A stretch of 23,752 nt of DNA from Candidatus Woesearchaeota archaeon. GTDB taxonomy: Archaea; Nanobdellota; Nanobdellia; Woesearchaeales; BM511. The notes beneath the pieces are model-generated. The model made no database searches and was not told the DNA's origin. It saw only the letters and a list, made by a program, of their open reading frames with translations. This document shows, piece by piece, positions 14,359 to 20,874 of this stretch (position 1 is its first letter; each line of letters opens with the position of its first letter). Where the stretch lies: positions 1-23,752 of the forward strand of contig JAAOYE010000038.1 in assembly GCA_018221175.1 (NCBI GenBank). Reading direction: 5' to 3'. The translations under genes were made by a program, and so were the position numbers.

Positions 14359-16413
14359 ATGCTTCTAAAAAAGATAAAGCTAGAAAACATTCGAAGTTAT
14401 GTGAATGAAGAAATTGAATTTAGTTCTGGAACAGTCTTGCTTTCTGGAGATATTGGAAGCGGCAAGAGTTCCATACTGCTTGCTTTAGAATTTGCTTTGT
14501 TTGGAATAATGAAAGGAGACATTTCTGGCTCAGAACTCCTTAGGCATGGAGAGAAAAATGGAAGTGTAGAGCTTGAGATGGAAATAGCAGGCAGGCAAGT
14601 GATTATAAAAAGAGCACTAAAAAGAGGAAGCGCTGGGATTGGACAGGACTCTGGATACATAATTATAGATGGAATAAAAACAGATCTTGTTGCAAAAGAA
14701 CTTAAAGCTCGGATTTTGGAACTTCTTGGCTACTCACAGGAGTTTGTAAACAAGTCTAAAAGTCTGATTTACAGATACACAGTGTACACTCCTCAAGAAG
14801 AGATGAAAAGGATAATACTTTCAAAACCTGAAGAAAGGCTTGACACTCTTAGAAATGTTTTTGGCATTGACAAGTACAAACGCATAAGAGAAAACGTTAT
14901 GCTTTATGTAAGAGAGCTAAAGCGGAATCTTTCTTATATAGAAGGACAAACCCAGGACATAGAAGAAATAAATTTGTCTTTAAAAGAAAAGCTGGAAACA
15001 AAAAAGAATCTTCATTTAGATATTGAAAGACAAAAGCCAAAAGCAAAAAAGATAAAAAAAGTTGTTGAAGAAAAAAGAAAGGAGCTTGAATCTGTTGAAA
15101 AAGAAGTTGAAAAAACTAGGGAATTGCAAAACCAAGTAAAGATTATTGATGCAAAGATTGAAAGTGCGAAACAAAACATTTTGGATAATCAAAAAAGGCT
15201 AAATGAAGAGAAGCAAAAGATTCTTGAAATAGATAAAGAAGTAGACGGCAAAAAGAAAGTAAAAGAAGATGTTCTAAAAGAAAAGAGAATATCAATTGAG
15301 AACAAAATAATTGAGTCAAACAAGAAAACACAAGATTTAAACACAAAGATTGGGCAGTATGAGTTTTCTAAAAAAGAAGCAGAGAAATTAATTGAAAAAA
15401 TAGTTACTCTTACTAAATGTCCCACATGCATGCAAAAAGTTGATGACAACCACAAGCATGAAATAAGCGATGAGAACAAGAAGAAGATTCTAGACGCACA
15501 AAAAAGATTGGAGGAAGTATTAGCGCAAAAAAAAGAAATTACAGAAGTATTAGACCAACTCCATAAAAAACAAAGCCAGTTTACAGAAATACAAAAAAAC
15601 CACGAAATACTCAAAGTAAAACTGGAAACACTAAATGATAAGAAAAAACAAATAGGTGAAATAGAAAAAAATGTTTTTGATTTGAATAAAGAACTTGAAA
15701 GTCTTAATAAGCAAAAAAAAGAAAAACAGGTAAAACCTGTTGATGAAACAAAATATCTAAGTCTAAAGCAAGAACTTTCAAAACTCCAAGAAGATTACAG
15801 GGAAGAAGAAATAAAGCTTGTAAAACTGATTGAACAAGAAAAATCAATTGACGACGTGGTTATTGGGATTAAAAAACAAATACAGGTAAAAGAAGAGCTC
15901 AAAAAAAAGAGCTTGAAGATTAAAAAAACACAAAACTTTTTGTCTGACTTTTTTGAAAACCTGATGATATCCATGGAAAAGCATGTGATGGCAACAATTT
16001 ACCATGAGTTTAACAGCTTGGTTTCAAAATGGTTTGATACTTTGATAGATGATGATACTCTAAGTATCAGCTTATCTAATGACTTCACGCCTATGCTACT
16101 CCAAAACGGTTATGAGACAGAGATTGCAAATCTTTCGGGCGGAGAAAAAACAAGCGTCGCATTATCATACAGACTTGCACTTAATAAAGTTATCAACGAC
16201 ATGATTGGTCAGATAAACACAAAAGACTTAATCATCCTTGACGAGCCAACAGATGGGTTTTCAACAGAACAATTGGATAGAGTAAGAGACGTTATTGACG
16301 AGTTAGAGCTAAATCAGGTTATTATTGTTTCCCACGAACCCAAAATTGAAAGCTTTGTTAACAACATCATCAGAATAGAAAAAGAAGGACATGGAAGCAG
16401 GGTTGTTGGTTGA
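14359..16413 (+). CDS. rad50: Rad50-like SMC ATPase with zinc hook
   Basis: Double-strand-break repair ATPase of 684 residues. Residues 1-180 hold the N-terminal ATPase half with the Walker A motif GDIGSGKSS (30-38) and the Rad50-type 'YTVYTPQEEMKRIIL'. Residues about 185-545 are coiled coil interrupted by a zinc hook, KCPTCMQK (Cys354, Cys357), through which two molecules dimerise. The C-terminal half has the ABC signature LSGGEKTS (592-599) and Walker B LIILDEPTDG with Asp628-Glu629. The zinc hook separates Rad50 from SMC and SbcC-like relatives. At 684 residues its coiled coils are shorter than in typical archaeal Rad50 (about 850-900). The usual neighbours mre11, herA and nurA are absent from the window. 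The transcript is predicted to be leaderless. Confidence 0.93.
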   Translation: MLLKKIKLENIRSYVNEEIEFSSGTVLLSGDIGSGKSSILLALEFALFGIMKGDISGSELLRHGEKNGSVELEMEIAGRQVIIKRALKRGSAGIGQDSGYIIIDGIKTDLVAKELKARILELLGYSQEFVNKSKSLIYRYTVYTPQEEMKRIILSKPEERLDTLRNVFGIDKYKRIRENVMLYVRELKRNLSYIEGQTQDIEEINLSLKEKLETKKNLHLDIERQKPKAKKIKKVVEEKRKELESVEKEVEKTRELQNQVKIIDAKIESAKQNILDNQKRLNEEKQKILEIDKEVDGKKKVKEDVLKEKRISIENKIIESNKKTQDLNTKIGQYEFSKKEAEKLIEKIVTLTKCPTCMQKVDDNHKHEISDENKKKILDAQKRLEEVLAQKKEITEVLDQLHKKQSQFTEIQKNHEILKVKLETLNDKKKQIGEIEKNVFDLNKELESLNKQKKEKQVKPVDETKYLSLKQELSKLQEDYREEEIKLVKLIEQEKSIDDVVIGIKKQIQVKEELKKKSLKIKKTQNFLSDFFENLMISMEKHVMATIYHEFNSLVSKWFDTLIDDDTLSISLSNDFTPMLLQNGYETEIANLSGGEKTSVALSYRLALNKVINDMIGQINTKDLIILDEPTDGFSTEQLDRVRDVIDELELNQVIIVSHEPKIESFVNNIIRIEKEGHGSRVVG

Positions 16414-16424
16414 CCACCCAAACC

Positions 16425-16432
16425 TTTATAAA
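16425..16432 (+). promoter_or_regulatory. TATA box for the AAA+ ATPase gene
   Basis: TTTATAAA located so that transcription begins at about 16455-16460. This decides the downstream start codon: ATG 16459 and not GTG 16441. Confidence 0.6.
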
Positions 16433-16458
16433 GTTGTTTTGTGAGTAATTACTGCAGA

Positions 16459-17520
16459 ATGGTGTGGTTTAAGGACTTTGGATTTAATGAAAACCCGTTG
16501 GATATAAGGCCAAATGCGCTTCTTGTGGGCCTTGACGACCACGAAGACAGATTAAAAAACCACGTTCTAAAAGAAGAACTATGTTTCATCAACGGGCTTA
16601 CAGGCACAGGCAAATCTTCACTTTTAGAAAAAATCCAAAAAGAGATGAAAGATCACAAATTCATCTATCTAGACGCACACGACCTTCCAAAAGATTTCAA
16701 TCTTGAAGAAGAACTAAAAAAGAAACGCTCATTTTTTGACAAAATAACCCTAAAAAACTTTCCATCCAAAAAACCAGTTCTTATCATAGACGAGTTTCAA
16801 GACACAGACAAATCTATTGTGCTTCAAGCAAGAAGCAGCTGGGAAAAAGCAGCTAATAGAAAACTAAAATCGATAGTAATCGCACAAATTTCAAAATACC
16901 TAAAAAACGTCACGCCTTCATTTAAAGAAAGGATTGGAAACAGAACAATCACACTGCCAAGTTTAGACGATGACGAGCTAAAGATGATGATAAAACTAAG
17001 GCTTTCCCAAACAAAAAAGGGGCGACAACTCTACACAAAACTCCACGAAAAAGCACTAGAATTATTAATATATGCAAGCGGACAAAACCCAAGGCGTTTA
17101 TTGGAATACACAGATATGCTGTTTGACTTTCACAAGCAAAAATTCAAAGACCTAAACCCTTTAACAAAAAAAGACTACAAAATCTCATACCACGCAGCAA
17201 AAGAAATACTGGACGTTTCAGGAATCAACCTTGCAGGATTTGACGCGGTAGACGAAGAAAAAAAGAAAACAACAAAAGCAGGAGACGCATTTGAAAGATA
17301 CTTTAACAAAGATGAAAAGAAAATACTAAAATTCCTTCTAAAAAAAGGACCGCAAACATATACTTCGCTTGCAATGCACACAAAGATTTCTAAGAAAAAC
17401 CTAAAAAAGATAGTGGCACAATTAAAAAAGAAAAATGGTGTGAGAGCAGCTGGAAGAGAAGGGAGAATGTTCTTATGGGAAGTAACCCCGCAAACAAAAA
17501 GAATGACAGTAAAAGTATAA
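16459..17520 (+). CDS. AAA+ ATPase with C-terminal winged-helix (Orc1/Cdc6-like architecture)
   Basis: Protein of 353 residues. The N-terminus WFKDFGFNENPLDIRP resembles the entry to ATPases of the Orc/ExeA/MoxR-like AAA group. Walker A is GLTGTGKSS (46-54) and Walker B is VLIIDEFQD (107-115). A sensor-like LKSIVIAQIS follows, then a helical lid with the arginine-rich GQNPRRLLEY. The last 75 residues, about 'DEKKILKFLLKKGPQTYTSL' to 'GVRAAGREGRMFLWEV', form a winged helix-turn-helix, so DNA binding is likely. It could be a diverged replication initiator/clamp-loader-like protein or a repair ATPase working with the upstream Rad50. It is not clearly Orc1/Cdc6 itself. The start at 16459 follows the TATA position; the upstream GTG would lie in the promoter. 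Confidence 0.82.
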   Translation: MVWFKDFGFNENPLDIRPNALLVGLDDHEDRLKNHVLKEELCFINGLTGTGKSSLLEKIQKEMKDHKFIYLDAHDLPKDFNLEEELKKKRSFFDKITLKNFPSKKPVLIIDEFQDTDKSIVLQARSSWEKAANRKLKSIVIAQISKYLKNVTPSFKERIGNRTITLPSLDDDELKMMIKLRLSQTKKGRQLYTKLHEKALELLIYASGQNPRRLLEYTDMLFDFHKQKFKDLNPLTKKDYKISYHAAKEILDVSGINLAGFDAVDEEKKKTTKAGDAFERYFNKDEKKILKFLLKKGPQTYTSLAMHTKISKKNLKKIVAQLKKKNGVRAAGREGRMFLWEVTPQTKRMTVKV

Positions 17521-17527
17521 ATATAAA
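17516..17527 (+). promoter_or_regulatory. TATA box for the 125-aa gene
   Basis: TATAAATATAAA overlaps the stop codon of the ATPase gene and ends about 20 bases before ATG 17548. Confidence 0.5.
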
Positions 17528-17547
17528 CGATTTCTCCCATTTGTTCT

Positions 17548-17925
17548 ATGAACGAAGTTGTAGAAAGAAATATTGAAAGGATGCTTGGAAACCAAAAAGG
17601 AGATATGATTCCATTATTGTTATCTGAATCAATGGGTGGAAACGCAGATTATTATGGGAAATATCCATGCCAAGCTGCAAATTTTTGCTATGAACCAGAT
17701 ACAGGGAAAATAATGTATTTTGAAAATCCTCAAAGTCTGCCAATAGAATTACGAGGTTTTCCAAAAAACTTTTTTAGATTAGCGTTTCTTTGGCAAAATG
17801 AATCTAAATATAGAATTGTAAAACCCTTCCCAGAAAACATTCATGAAGAAGTAGCGCAAGACAATATTCTAAAAACAATTGGTGTATACAACCATAGACA
17901 TGGGTTTGCTAATCCTTTAGAATAA
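17548..17925 (+). CDS. hypothetical protein, 125 aa
   Basis: Small soluble protein that I do not recognise. It begins MNEVVERNIERMLGNQKGDM and is rich in aromatic residues in the middle (YYGKYPCQAANFCYEPDTGK, with two cysteines five residues apart). It ends in a His/Asn-rich stretch, VYNHRHGFANPLE. The composition suggests a compact alpha/beta domain with strands at 'NFCYEPDTGKIMYFENP' and 'SKYRIVKPFP'. There is no membrane segment. A good TATA box at 17516-17527 supports a leaderless gene. Its last 17 bases overlap the end of the convergent PRC-barrel gene, which is unusual in this otherwise non-overlapping region. Confidence 0.7.
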   Translation: MNEVVERNIERMLGNQKGDMIPLLLSESMGGNADYYGKYPCQAANFCYEPDTGKIMYFENPQSLPIELRGFPKNFFRLAFLWQNESKYRIVKPFPENIHEEVAQDNILKTIGVYNHRHGFANPLE

Positions 17926-18325
17926 TATTATGTCCAATTGATTTAATTTTTGCTATCGGAATTGTCTCAGGCTCTTTTAAGACTCCTTTTTTCACATTTA
18001 TCGCACGCAAACGATTCTTCCCTGCAAAGTCAAGTGAGATGACAACACCGATTTTTTTGCCTTGAGAATTAATCACATCCATACCTTTCATCTTATTTTT
18101 TGGATATGTGTTTAGAAATACTGTGTCAACGCCAAACTGTGCGATGTGCTCAAGGCCGATAAAAAGGTCAGGCCTCATAAATCCCTGGTCAACTGTGATC
18201 CCAAGGATTTGCTTGTTTCTTTTGTCAATATGAAGCTTTTGAATAACTCCAAGGACATCTCCCTGCGTGTCCACAACATCTTTTCCCAAAATATCGTCGC
18301 TTGTAATAAAGTTTGGATCTCTCAT
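17909..18325 (-). CDS. PRC-barrel protein, second of pair
   Basis: Protein of 138 residues made of two PRC-barrel beta modules: 'DILGKDVVDTQGDVLGVIQKLHID' (about 10-33) and 'MKGMDVINSQGKKIGVVISLDF' (about 79-100). Each has the hallmark G-x-x-V-x-D/N-x-x-G-x-x-(I/L)-G-x-V pattern. In archaea, PRC-barrel proteins include the CdpB cell-division proteins that bind SepF, and other members bind RNA or photosynthetic reaction centres, so a cell-division or ribosome-related scaffold role is possible but inferred. The ATG overlaps the stop of the upstream PRC gene by four bases (ATGA), so the two are translationally coupled. The 3' end overlaps the convergent 125-aa gene. Confidence 0.88.
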   Translation of the reverse strand: MRDPNFITSDDILGKDVVDTQGDVLGVIQKLHIDKRNKQILGITVDQGFMRPDLFIGLEHIAQFGVDTVFLNTYPKNKMKGMDVINSQGKKIGVVISLDFAGKNRLRAINVKKGVLKEPETIPIAKIKSIGHNIILKD

Positions 18326-18780
18326 TTTGTCACAGCAACTCTTAAAATCACGTTTTTTTGCACAATATCAACATCAGAAGGATAAATAAGTCTTTGTCTG
18401 GAAAATATTCCCTTTTTAACGACTAATGACTCATAAGCATTTGCTTGCGTTCTTCTGTTCACTTTTTTTACTTTGCCAATTTTTCTGCCTTCCTTGTCAA
18501 ACACCTGCTTTCCCAATATGTTTAGAACAGGGTTGATTTTTAGAAGTATTCCTTCTTCTGAAAACTTGTCTATGTATTCTCTGTCAATAAAGCTTGTTTT
18601 GAAAAAAAGAAATTTTGTAACTAGTATTCCTTCGACATCGTAGCTTTTGAAAACCATGTCCTTTACTCTGCCAAGGAGCTGTCCGTCTTTTGAAAAGACT
18701 TTTTTGTAAAGGTATCTTTTTAGTCCTGATTTTTTGTCCACGCTTGACTTCCTGCTTGAAATTACTGTTACACCCCCCAT
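18322..18780 (-). CDS. PRC-barrel protein, first of pair
   Basis: Protein of 152 residues, also with two PRC-like modules: 'YLYKKVFSKDGQLLGRVKDMVF' (about 23-44) and 'NILGKQVFDKEGRKIGKVKKVN' (about 86-107). A basic N-terminal tail (SSRKSSVDKKSGLKR) is not found in its partner. The module order and spacing match the neighbouring gene, so the two arose by duplication and probably form a heteromer. The minus-strand ribosome binding site AAGAGG is at 18791-18786. A TATA-like GTTTAAAAAAAG lies at 18814-18803. As with its partner, a membership in the archaeal CdpB division complex is only a hypothesis. Confidence 0.87.
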   Translation of the reverse strand: MGGVTVISSRKSSVDKKSGLKRYLYKKVFSKDGQLLGRVKDMVFKSYDVEGILVTKFLFFKTSFIDREYIDKFSEEGILLKINPVLNILGKQVFDKEGRKIGKVKKVNRRTQANAYESLVVKKGIFSRQRLIYPSDVDIVQKNVILRVAVTK

Positions 18781-18785
18781 TGTAT

Positions 18786-18814
18786 CCTCTTAATATCTGG
18801 CTCTTTTTTTAAAC
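18786..18814 (-). promoter_or_regulatory. promoter and RBS of the PRC-barrel operon
   Basis: TATA-like GTTTAAAAAAAG (18814-18803) and AAGAGG (18791-18786), five bases before ATG 18780, all on the minus strand. Confidence 0.45.
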
Positions 18815-18822
18815 TTTTCTCC

Positions 18823-19440
18823 TTAAATGCTTACTTTGAATATAAAAACAAGGCCGATGATAGCAAGAAGCTTTATTGTCTGCCCTGCCAAAAACTGTGT
18901 TAAAAACTTGTATTTGTTGTACTTAAACACACCAACTATAAATGAAACTTGCTGTGAAGGAAGCGGTGTGACGCATGACAAAAACACTGCGAATTTGCCG
19001 TAGTTGTTTATCCATGTCTTCATCTTGTAAAACTTCTTTGTTGATATAAGGTTTCTTGCAAACGTGGAAAACTTGTATCCAATAAACAAGTCAAAGGAAT
19101 ATCCCAGTGTTAACCCTGCCATGTACACAAAAAAAACTGTTGCTGTTGCAGGATTTTTCACAAGAAACGTTGCAAAAATTATCTCCATTGGAAGCGGGAT
19201 AAAAAACAATCCCCCGACCATTGCGGCAATAAAAAGCCCTAAAAATGTGTAGTTTGCAATCTGGTCTTTGAAAAATATCATGATAGTTTCTATAAATGTT
19301 CCCTGCAAAAGCCCAAACTGCCTGAAATAGAAGATGTACGTGGCAAAAAGCACTCCAGCAAGCATGAAAAAACCAATCATAATAACGCCATGAATTACTT
19401 TTCTTTGCAAATCATACTCATAAAGGTCATACTTGTCCAT
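18823..19440 (-). CDS. DedA/VTT-domain membrane protein
   Basis: Membrane protein of 205 residues with five to six hydrophobic helices. The VTT (DedA/SNARE-associated) re-entrant loops are visible: FFIPLPMEIIFATFLVKNP and, later, VTPLPSQQVSFIVGVFKYNK. Each has a proline-containing hairpin followed by a membrane helix, and between them is a G-x-x-x-G/D segment (LTLGYSFDLFIGYKF). Family members act as lipid scramblases or flippases for undecaprenyl/polyprenyl phosphate or phosphatidylethanolamine, using the membrane potential. The substrate in this archaeon is not predictable. The N-terminal 20 residues are cytoplasmic and charged. TATA-like CGTTTAAATAAA lies at 19472-19461, facing away from the tRNA promoter. 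Confidence 0.9.
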   Translation of the reverse strand: MDKYDLYEYDLQRKVIHGVIMIGFFMLAGVLFATYIFYFRQFGLLQGTFIETIMIFFKDQIANYTFLGLFIAAMVGGLFFIPLPMEIIFATFLVKNPATATVFFVYMAGLTLGYSFDLFIGYKFSTFARNLISTKKFYKMKTWINNYGKFAVFLSCVTPLPSQQVSFIVGVFKYNKYKFLTQFLAGQTIKLLAIIGLVFIFKVSI

Positions 19441-19460
19441 GCCACTACCTGAAGAAATCG

Positions 19461-19472
19461 TTTATTTAAACG
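19461..19472 (-). promoter_or_regulatory. TATA box for the DedA/VTT gene
   Basis: CGTTTAAATAAA on the minus strand about 22 bases upstream of ATG 19440. It is divergent from the tRNA promoter. Confidence 0.45.
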
Positions 19473-19488
19473 TTTCTATATACAAAAC

Positions 19489-19496
19489 TTTTTAAT
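19489..19496 (+). promoter_or_regulatory. TATA box for the tRNA gene
   Basis: TTTTTAAT lies 26-33 bases upstream of the first base of the tRNA (19522), the expected archaeal spacing. Confidence 0.6.
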
Positions 19497-19541
19497 GCAG
19501 TAAGATTTCTTTTTATAGAACGGGGCCGTAGTGTAGCATGG

Positions 19542-19583
19542 ACAGCGTCAAACCGGTGTTTGACAAGGCTTTTGCTGGTGTAA
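19542..19583 (+). other. tRNA intron 1, in the D-loop (19/20)
   Basis: 42 nt. A textbook bulge-helix-bulge is visible: bulge GGA (19540-19542), bulge AAC (19582-19584), and a central four-pair helix GCAT (19536-19539) with GTGT (19578-19581). It is flanked outside by the D stem and inside by CAGC/GCTG (19543-19546/19574-19577). The inner hairpin GTCAAAC/GTTTGAC is perfect. Cleavage after the second base of each bulge leaves the D-loop AGCATGGCTA. Confidence 0.85.
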
Positions 19584-19602
19584 CTATCACTCCAGCTCGG
19601 GG

Positions 19603-19648
19603 TTTGTTGATGATTGGGATGCCATATATTCCATAATATGAAACGGAC
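19603..19648 (+). other. tRNA intron 2, in the anticodon loop (near 37/38)
   Basis: About 46 nt. A relaxed bulge-helix-bulge uses T97-C98-G99 (19597-19599) with C-G-G (19644-19646) as central helix and TTT/AAA (19603-19605/19641-19643) inside. The exact boundaries could shift by one or two bases. The intron contains TGATGA (19608-19613), like a box C, but I find no box D. Confidence 0.6.
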
Positions 19649-19669
19649 AGCTGGTAACCGGAGTTCAAA

Positions 19670-19711
19670 TCTATGACGGCTTGCCGGCATGGCAGGAACG
19701 TATAGTGACTA
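19670..19711 (+). other. tRNA intron 3, in the T-loop (59/60)
   Basis: 42 nt. Bulges AAT (19668-19670) and TAT (19710-19712) flank a central helix TTCA (19664-19667) with TGAC (19706-19709), which has one T-C mismatch. The intron itself folds as CTAT-(G)-AC with GTATAG and an inner CTTGCC/GGCAGG hairpin. Removal restores the conserved T-loop TTCAAAT. Confidence 0.8.
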
Positions 19712-19725
19712 TCTTCGCGGCCCCA

Positions 19726-19731
19726 TTTTTT
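19726..19731 (+). terminator. T-run terminator of the tRNA gene
   Basis: Six T directly after the discriminator base, a typical archaeal termination signal. The convergent membrane-protein gene ends at the next base. Confidence 0.5.
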
Positions 19732-20025
19732 CTAAAAAACAACGTTAATAACGCCGCTAAAAAGCAAACCCCAGAATATAAAATATGTGAAAAGGGAAGC
19801 TTCAAGAACATAGAAGCTTAGCCAAAACTTTTTTCTAAAAATCTGCAACTGCTCAAAGAAAACTTCATTTGTGCTGTCCTGCTCTCCTTCATGTGTGTGC
19901 TCAAACTGTTTTTGCTCAAACATAACATCATAAATAACTTTCAAAAAAAATGAGGTTCCACTGCCAATTATTATGATATTTAATATGATATTTATTACAA
20001 TCACAGCATAAAAATGAAGAGCCAT
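19732..20025 (-). CDS. small membrane protein, 97 aa, unknown
   Basis: Membrane protein of 97 residues with one long N-terminal hydrophobic segment (FYAVIVINIILNIIIIGSGTS, split here as about residues 5-28) and a C-terminal pair of short hydrophobic stretches (FWLSFYVLEASLFTYFIFW and LLFSGVINVVF). Between them is a charged, acidic and His-containing loop (EQKQFEHTHEGEQDSTNEVF). No family is recognised. A TATA box GTTATTTATAGC at 20057-20046 on the minus strand is about 25 bases before the ATG, so the gene is probably real and leaderless. It follows the truncated NFACT gene on the same strand and ends against the tRNA gene. Confidence 0.7.
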   Translation of the reverse strand: MALHFYAVIVINIILNIIIIGSGTSFFLKVIYDVMFEQKQFEHTHEGEQDSTNEVFFEQLQIFRKKFWLSFYVLEASLFTYFIFWGLLFSGVINVVF

Positions 20026-20045
20026 ACGCCTATATTGAAATCAAA

Positions 20046-20057
20046 GCTATAAATAAC
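20046..20057 (-). promoter_or_regulatory. TATA box for the 97-aa membrane protein
   Basis: GTTATTTATAGC on the minus strand, overlapping the end of the NFACT-like gene. Confidence 0.45.
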
Positions 20058-20058
20058 T

Positions 20059-20829
20059 TTACTTTTTTACCTTAGAACCAGGAGGTAAACATCGGATTAT
20101 TTCATCAAGGTCTCCACCTATTCTTTTCTGGATAATTTTGGCAATAGAGCTGACTTTTTCATTGCCCTGATCGATTTCAACAAAATCTTTAGAAACATTC
20201 TTTACTGCACTAATTGGCCCGCCCATGACAGCGCCGTCATAAATGCAGATTGCATAATTCATAGTTGGACTCAAATAATTTGTTTTTCCCCGTACCATAA
20301 ACGCGCCTTTTGGCAAAAACTCACCACTTTGCGCCTCTTTTGTAACCTGAGAAGGGTCAACCCAGAAAACTGCCAAAGTAGTCATTCCCTGCTTCCATCC
20401 TTTAGAATGAACAGCTGTAAAATCTGATGCCTCTTGCAATGTATCTTTACCCGGCTTTTTTTCACCAGGAACCTTGACAACAACAAAAGGGCTGCCAGCC
20501 ATGTCAGTGTGAAAAACAATGTCGTTTTTTTCTGCGTGCTTTTTTATAACAATCTCGTTTGATGTTGCATCTCTGCCTCCAACTACAAGGAATCCTTCAG
20601 AGCTGATAAACCATCTAAACTTTTCATACCACTTTTTCTTTCTTTCTTTTCCTATCTCAATTTTTTCTTCCTTTGGCTTTTCTTTTAACAATAATTCAAG
20701 CTTTTTTTTTTGCATAAAAAGTGCTTCTTTTGCACCTTCAAGCTTTTTCTTGGCTTTTTTTGCCTTTAAAAAATACTCTTCAGCGTTTTGCTCTACAGTT
20801 TTCCTTATGTCTAGTGTTATTCGTGTCAT
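20059..20829 (-). CDS. NFACT-R domain protein, truncated Rqc2/RqcH-like
   Basis: Protein of 256 residues corresponding to the C-terminal half of NFACT proteins (Rqc2/NEMF/RqcH), which work on stalled large ribosomal subunits. Residues 1-60 begin TLDIRKTVEQNAEEYFLKAK, the start of the middle coiled coil. Residues about 66-190 are the NFACT-R (DUF814) domain with WFISSEGFLVVGGRDATSNE and IVFHTDMAGSPFVVVKVPG. A short basic tail ends in LPPGSKVKK. The N-terminal NFACT-N domain and HhH segment, about 300-400 residues in full-length archaeal proteins and needed for tRNA-dependent tailing, are missing and are not encoded immediately upstream. The gene could be one half of a split RQC factor. The first five codons (MTRIT) are repeated 84 bases upstream, where the earlier ATG overlaps the stop of the NAD(P)HX dehydratase gene. 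Confidence 0.9.
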   Translation of the reverse strand: MTRITLDIRKTVEQNAEEYFLKAKKAKKKLEGAKEALFMQKKKLELLLKEKPKEEKIEIGKERKKKWYEKFRWFISSEGFLVVGGRDATSNEIVIKKHAEKNDIVFHTDMAGSPFVVVKVPGEKKPGKDTLQEASDFTAVHSKGWKQGMTTLAVFWVDPSQVTKEAQSGEFLPKGAFMVRGKTNYLSPTMNYAICIYDGAVMGGPISAVKNVSKDFVEIDQGNEKVSSIAKIIQKRIGGDLDEIIRCLPPGSKVKK

Positions 20830-20874
20830 CTTTCATAATGGGTTACTTTTTGATTAGCCCGTTTTTTTGGGTTT

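Larger units (their letters stand above)
19522..19725 (+). tRNA. tRNA-Pro gene interrupted by three introns
   Basis: The acceptor stem GGGGCCG (19522-19528) pairs perfectly with CGGCCCC (19718-19724), followed by discriminator A73. The remaining 189 bases fit a tRNA only if three pieces are removed. Exons are 19522-19541, 19584-19602, 19649-19669 and 19712-19725, giving a 74-nt RNA. The D arm is GTGT-AGCATGGCTA-TCAC, with G18G19 present. The anticodon stem is CCAGC/GCTGG, the variable loop is TAAC, and the T arm is CGGAG-TTCAAAT-CTTCG. The loop reads TCGGGGA with anticodon GGG (Pro). An alternative splice register gives CTCGGGG with a normal U33 and anticodon CGG, also Pro, but only a four-pair anticodon stem and 72 nt. 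A TATA box at 19489 and a T6 run at 19726-19731 frame the gene. The 3' CCA is not encoded. Identity as Pro is likely; the exact middle splice site is uncertain. Confidence 0.85.

Noticed and set aside
15189..15614. Open frame antisense to the rad50 coiled coil
   Set aside because: Ser/Phe/Cys-rich shadow of the Lys/Glu coiled coil, with no supporting signals.
19603..19648. Possible box C/D guide RNA in tRNA intron 2 (TGATGA at 19608-19613)
   Set aside because: No CTGA box D or second box pair is present, and the intron is too short for a normal C/D RNA.
19466..19690. Minus-strand ORF across the tRNA gene
   Set aside because: It lies over the tRNA exons and introns, which explain the sequence fully, and the translation has no protein-like pattern.
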